From Chloroflexota bacterium (GTDB lineage Bacteria; Chloroflexota; Anaerolineae; UBA1429), in assembly GCA_012513595.1 (NCBI GenBank), contig JAAZBY010000441.1, forward strand, positions 1 through 17,669: 17,669 nucleotides of DNA, written 5' to 3'. Below are positions 14,264 through 17,669 of the stretch, piece by piece. The notes beneath the pieces were generated by a model, which was given only the letters and a program-made list of their open reading frames with translations, ran no database searches and was not told the origin of the DNA. Positions within the stretch are counted from its first letter, which is position 1; each line of letters starts with the position of its first letter. The position numbers and the translations under genes were made by a program.

Positions 14264-16954
14264 ATGTACCATCATGCTTCACCCACCCTGCCCCGCCGGC
14301 GACTGGCAGGGCTGGGGCGCCTGGCCCTCCTCATAGCGCTAGTGCTTACCGTGGCCCCCGTCCATGCCGAGGGGCCGGCTGCCACACCGCCCGATGTAGC
14401 CCTGGCAGGCCCACCCCCGTTCGAACCTTTCGCCCCGACCGGACACATGGTCACCTACCAGCTCCCGGAGGGACGGATAGTCCCTGGCCCGGACGGAACG
14501 CTGTTCTGCTACTCAGATGGTCGCCTGTACCGCTCGGTCGACGGTGGGGTGTCGTGGTTTTTGCTCGGCCCGGTCTCGTTGGGGGGGCCTGACCATGGCA
14601 ACGGCCCCCTGGCGGTCTCGCCGGCCTACGCTCGCGACCATACAATGTACGCGGGATCCCCGAGTTCGAGCATACTGCGCTCCACCGACGGCGGCACGTC
14701 CTGGAGTCAGGTTCTTGCCTCGCCATCGCCGCTGACGGATATCGCCATATCACCAGGATATGGTGAGGATCGCACTCTTTACGCCTCGTATGCGACCTAC
14801 AGGGCAGGCGGCCTGGTAGTGTCCACTGACGCCGGCGAGACCTGGCGCACGATTCTCGTGACGGTCGGGGTCACCCAGGTGCACCTGTCGCCGAGCTTCC
14901 CCGTGGATCGCACAGTCTACGTCCGTATGGAGGACGGGGACCTCTGGCGATCTACGGATGGGGGGGCAAGCTGGACGGACCTTGCGCCGGGCCTGCTCAG
15001 GGCGTCTGGCAACTGTGTCTATGAGGTCGATATCCTGGCGCTGGGCGCCGCGCACGCGATCTTTGCTGCTACGTACTGGGGCCTGATCGTGAGCCTCGAC
15101 TGCGGCTCGACGTGGTACCTGCTCTCGGAGAGCATCTTCTCGCGGATCGCGGTCGCCTTTGACCCGGGACAGGGGGTTGTCCTGTATGCGATGGCCGGTC
15201 TTCCCGGGGCTTCCGGCCCGCTGGTGGCTTCGTCGGACCTCGGCGAAACTTGGGAGACCACTGTACCGGGGTACATGGCCGAGGTCCAGGTCAGCCCGTT
15301 CTCGCCCGAGCAAGGGGACACGGTGTACCTCCGGAGAAGCGAGGCCCGGCTTCCCGAACAGGCACCGCGCGAGCTCTGGGTGCGGGAGCCCAGCTCGCCA
15401 GGGTGGCGAATGCGCGCCAGGTCTCTGCCCATCATCTCGTGTTGGAACCGAATGGTCGTCTCGCCGACCTATGAGGCCGATGGCACAGCTTTCATACCTG
15501 GCGGCGTTCGGTACTCGAGCCTGCTCAGGACTGCCGACGGAGGGAGGCAATGGGCAGAGATCCGTCTCCCCGGCATCAGTACCTTCGGGCTGAGAAGCCT
15601 GGTGGCCTTTTCGCCACGATACTCCGCAGACCGCACTATGGTGGCGACGCTGGATCCCGATGCTGGGTTTGTGTCGACCGATGCCGGGCAGACGTGGATG
15701 CGGCTGGGCACGCCTCTGCCGACTTCCCCTCTGGAGAGTCCCCCTGGACTGCTCTTTGCACCGGACGGGTCACTGTATGTCGGTGGCAACGACGGCCTCT
15801 TCCGGTCTCGCGACCTCGGAGCGACATGGCAACGACTCTCAGGAGGCGGTGATCGCATCGTCGAACTCTACCTGTTGCCACTGGATGGAGACTCCTATGC
15901 GCTCTACATCAATCGCAATGGCTGGCATCTCCAGAGAAGTGTGGATTGCGGGGCCACGTGGACAACCGTGTTCAAGACCAGTGAAGATGACTGGGTGAGC
16001 TTCGCAGCGCCTCCGCTGGATAGCCAGATCCTGTTCGCCCTCTATAGCGGTGTGCGGCGGACTGTGGATGGCGGAGCGACCTGGGATCTGCTGAGGCCTA
16101 CGTCCGAGCCACCCCTGGGCTGGTTCACCTCGGTCGCCCTCTCGCCAGCCTTTGCGGGAGACCGGACTATGATAGCGAGCAGCAACGCAAGCCAGTCGCT
16201 GACCATATCACGCGATGCCGGTGACAGTTGGCAACCGCTAGCCCTGGTACCTGTCCGCGCGCCATCCGACTCTATCGCCTGGTCGCCTCGCTTCGCTCAG
16301 GACGGCACTCTGTATGCCTGCTGTGCCGAAGACGGACCGCGCGTGAGCGAAGACGGCGGACGGTCTTGGTTCCCACTGCCCGGTTCGTTCGGAACCAGAG
16401 AGGGGGGGCCGGGCTGCCTTGGGCCTGCCGTCGGGCTGCGGGCCGGGCAGCCGCTGCCGCTGCTTCTGACGGATGAGGCGGTGTTCGTATATCGCCGTCC
16501 CACCTTGTTGCCGACGGCGTCGACCGTCCGTGTCGGTCTTCCGGAGGACAGCAGCGATCCCGTGCATTCGGTAATCCCGCTCGCCGCGGTCGACACCCAA
16601 GGCCTGCCTCGCTGGACGCTGTCCGAGAGCGTCGACTGGCTGAGCCCGCAGAACGCGTGGGGGACGCTCGAGCAGCCTCCGGTCCTGGTTGTGGACCCGA
16701 CCAAGTGGCCCGCCGGAGCCAAGGCCGAGGTGACACTGACGGTCTACTGGTCGTACAGGGATCGGCAGGCCGTGCGTGTGTCGGTGCAGCCCTTCATAGC
16801 GCGCGGGCAGGTGCAGGTGCCGCTCGTCGCCTCAGGCTGGTGCGGTCTGGGTACTCAGGCCCCAGCCTACGGAGCCGTGGCTCCGCAGGCCGCGTCGCCA
16901 GTCGGCTTGGAGCACGCCCTGCTCAGGGGTCCCTTCACGCGCCCGCATGACTAG
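14264..16954 (+). CDS. Secreted Asp-box beta-propeller protein with BACON-like C-terminus
   Basis: An 896-residue exported protein. It opens with a Sec signal peptide: Arg-rich start, hydrophobic LGRLALLIALVLTVAP, probable cleavage after VHA at about residue 35. The body has thirteen Asp-boxes of the form SxDxGxTW, for example STDGGTSW, STDAGETW and SVDCGATW, plus a degenerate one (EPSSPGW). Many are preceded by a SPxYxxDRTxY strand. This is the pattern of YCF48-like, BNR and Vps10-type propellers, and the count suggests two propellers or one large one. After the last box comes a BACON-like Ig domain (WTLSESVDWLSPQNAWG). A QVPLVASGW stretch near the end recalls tails of Anaerolineae secreted proteins. 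No sialidase catalytic residues are evident, so glycan or protein binding is likelier than hydrolysis. It stands alone, after argS and before tRNA-Val. Confidence 0.88.
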   Translation: MYHHASPTLPRRRLAGLGRLALLIALVLTVAPVHAEGPAATPPDVALAGPPPFEPFAPTGHMVTYQLPEGRIVPGPDGTLFCYSDGRLYRSVDGGVSWFLLGPVSLGGPDHGNGPLAVSPAYARDHTMYAGSPSSSILRSTDGGTSWSQVLASPSPLTDIAISPGYGEDRTLYASYATYRAGGLVVSTDAGETWRTILVTVGVTQVHLSPSFPVDRTVYVRMEDGDLWRSTDGGASWTDLAPGLLRASGNCVYEVDILALGAAHAIFAATYWGLIVSLDCGSTWYLLSESIFSRIAVAFDPGQGVVLYAMAGLPGASGPLVASSDLGETWETTVPGYMAEVQVSPFSPEQGDTVYLRRSEARLPEQAPRELWVREPSSPGWRMRARSLPIISCWNRMVVSPTYEADGTAFIPGGVRYSSLLRTADGGRQWAEIRLPGISTFGLRSLVAFSPRYSADRTMVATLDPDAGFVSTDAGQTWMRLGTPLPTSPLESPPGLLFAPDGSLYVGGNDGLFRSRDLGATWQRLSGGGDRIVELYLLPLDGDSYALYINRNGWHLQRSVDCGATWTTVFKTSEDDWVSFAAPPLDSQILFALYSGVRRTVDGGATWDLLRPTSEPPLGWFTSVALSPAFAGDRTMIASSNASQSLTISRDAGDSWQPLALVPVRAPSDSIAWSPRFAQDGTLYACCAEDGPRVSEDGGRSWFPLPGSFGTREGGPGCLGPAVGLRAGQPLPLLLTDEAVFVYRRPTLLPTASTVRVGLPEDSSDPVHSVIPLAAVDTQGLPRWTLSESVDWLSPQNAWGTLEQPPVLVVDPTKWPAGAKAEVTLTVYWSYRDRQAVRVSVQPFIARGQVQVPLVASGWCGLGTQAPAYGAVAPQAASPVGLEHALLRGPFTRPHD

Positions 16955-17047
16955 GCGCACCGGACTCCGAACAAGGCGCCGACGAGTAGGCTCCATCCAA
17001 CAGGACAGAGACTGGCCTCCGCCGCGGCCGGCCGGTCGCGCCCCTTC

Positions 17048-17076
17048 TTGACCCTGCTCCGCTTGTATGGTACACT
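17048..17076 (+). promoter_or_regulatory. Promoter of tRNA-Val
   Basis: TTGACC (17048-17053) and TACACT (17071-17076) are separated by exactly 17 bases. Transcription would begin near 17083, about 20 bases before the mature tRNA. Confidence 0.75.
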
Positions 17077-17104
17077 CTTCTGCCGTCAGGCTTATGGTGG
17101 CAGA

Positions 17105-17180
17105 GGGCGAATAGCTCAGCTGGGAGAGCACTTCCCTTACAAGGAAGGGGTCACAGGTTCGAGCCCTGTTTCGCCCACCA
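17105..17180 (+). tRNA. tRNA-Val, anticodon UAC
   Basis: A full cloverleaf is present. The acceptor GGGCGAA pairs with TTCGCCC, and the D-arm GCTC pairs with GAGC. The anticodon stem CTTCC/GGAAG encloses loop CTTACAA, giving anticodon TAC at 17138-17140, which reads GUA and other Val codons. The T-arm ACAGG/CCTGT encloses TTCGAGC. The discriminator is A, and CCA is encoded in the DNA (17178-17180). The gene has its own promoter and terminator. Confidence 0.97.
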
Positions 17181-17186
17181 TGATCC

Positions 17187-17219
17187 AAGGCTTCGGGCCA
17201 TCGCTGGCCGGGGCCTTTT
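17187..17219 (+). terminator. Rho-independent terminator of tRNA-Val
   Basis: Left arm AAGGCTTCGGGCCA pairs with right arm TGGCCGGGGCCTT around the loop TCGC. It has one bulged G and two G-T pairs, and a run of four T follows. It begins seven bases after the tRNA. Confidence 0.8.
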
Positions 17220-17264
17220 CCGTGTGAACGACCCACGAGGGCAACCCTGCCTGAGGAGGAGTGT

Positions 17265-17669
17265 ATGGCTGCTGTCCGCAAGCTCAAGACCCAGACGGAG
17301 ACGTTCTGGCGTGACGAGTACAGGGTGACGGAGGAGGACCTCGACCTCGTCACCGGGGCCATCCTGGAGTCAGGGCGGCCGCAACCCCTCGCGGTGCTGG
17401 CTTCGACGGTGATCCTGCGACGCATCCAGCAGGAGCGTGAGGCGGCTGCCCGCCAGGCTGCCAGCGGCGACGTCTACCAGCCCAAGGGGACCTACACGGT
17501 CGGACAGCAGCTGATCTTCTCCGCCCTGGACTTTGCTGGCGGCAAGGTGACCGCCATCCGTGAGGGCCACAACCCGCGGTACGGGGAGTTCCGCGTCATC
17601 CGGGTGGCCTTTGCCGATGGCGCCGAGCGCGAGTACGCCAGCGACCTGGACGCCCCCCATCCCCTCAAC
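17265..17669 (+). CDS. Unrecognised protein, 3' end cut by the window
   Basis: 135 codons are visible and the frame stays open to the window end. The start ATG 17265 follows a strong GAGGAGGAG site four bases away. I do not recognise the family. The N-terminal half (about 1-70) is helical and charged, with TEEDLDLVTGAILESG followed by an Arg/Glu/Ala-rich helix. From about 75 there is a small beta-rich domain (TYTVGQQLIF..GGKVTAIREGHNP..GEFRVIRVAF) whose strand pattern recalls SH3-like or KOW-type folds. The resemblance is only in pattern. It has no signal peptide. It lies downstream of the tRNA terminator, and I find no clear separate promoter in the 45 bases between. Confidence 0.75.
   Translation, partial: MAAVRKLKTQTETFWRDEYRVTEEDLDLVTGAILESGRPQPLAVLASTVILRRIQQEREAAARQAASGDVYQPKGTYTVGQQLIFSALDFAGGKVTAIREGHNPRYGEFRVIRVAFADGAEREYASDLDAPHPLN

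Noticed and set aside
16832..17425. A 197-codon minus-strand frame across the tRNA region
   Set aside because: It spans tRNA-Val, its promoter and its terminator and has no recognisable domain.

Overview
The window is a GC-rich bacterial chromosome segment of ordinary gene density. It carries a DNA polymerase I, an arginyl-tRNA synthetase and a CCA-encoding tRNA-Val, and most promoters fit the sigma-70 pattern with 16-17 base spacers. The secreted Asp-box propeller protein with a BACON-like tail and the general gene style suggest Chloroflexota (Anaerolineae-like). That assignment is inferred from style and not proven.

Layout. Positions 1-3404 hold a small catabolic or modification group. An aldo/keto reductase (minus strand, cut by the window start) diverges from an AAC(3)-family N-acetyltransferase, which is followed by a type I sulfatase. 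Both sides have well-spaced promoters between the genes. Positions 3433-5888 hold two tandem GT4 glycosyltransferases of exactly 400 residues each (minus strand), clearly duplicates of each other. A HAD phosphatase diverges from them (6209-7039, plus).

The standout is at 7097-9355 on the minus strand: a 752-residue DNA topoisomerase IB of the eukaryotic (human TOP1) type, not the short poxvirus-like type usual in bacteria. It has the TOP1 core, all five active-site residues, a long coiled-coil linker and the C-terminal Tyr domain. It then adds a degenerate GNAT-like domain and an acidic tail. It is transcribed divergently from polA.

Positions 9677-14110 are a coupled polA-argS pair; the polymerase has intact proofreading residues and a beta-clamp-like QLSLF motif in an interdomain linker. 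Positions 14264-16954 encode a secreted protein with thirteen Asp-box repeats. The window closes with tRNA-Val(UAC), which has a clear promoter and a rho-independent terminator, and the start of an unrecognised small conserved-looking protein.

I see no CRISPR array, insertion sequence, phage gene or replication origin.
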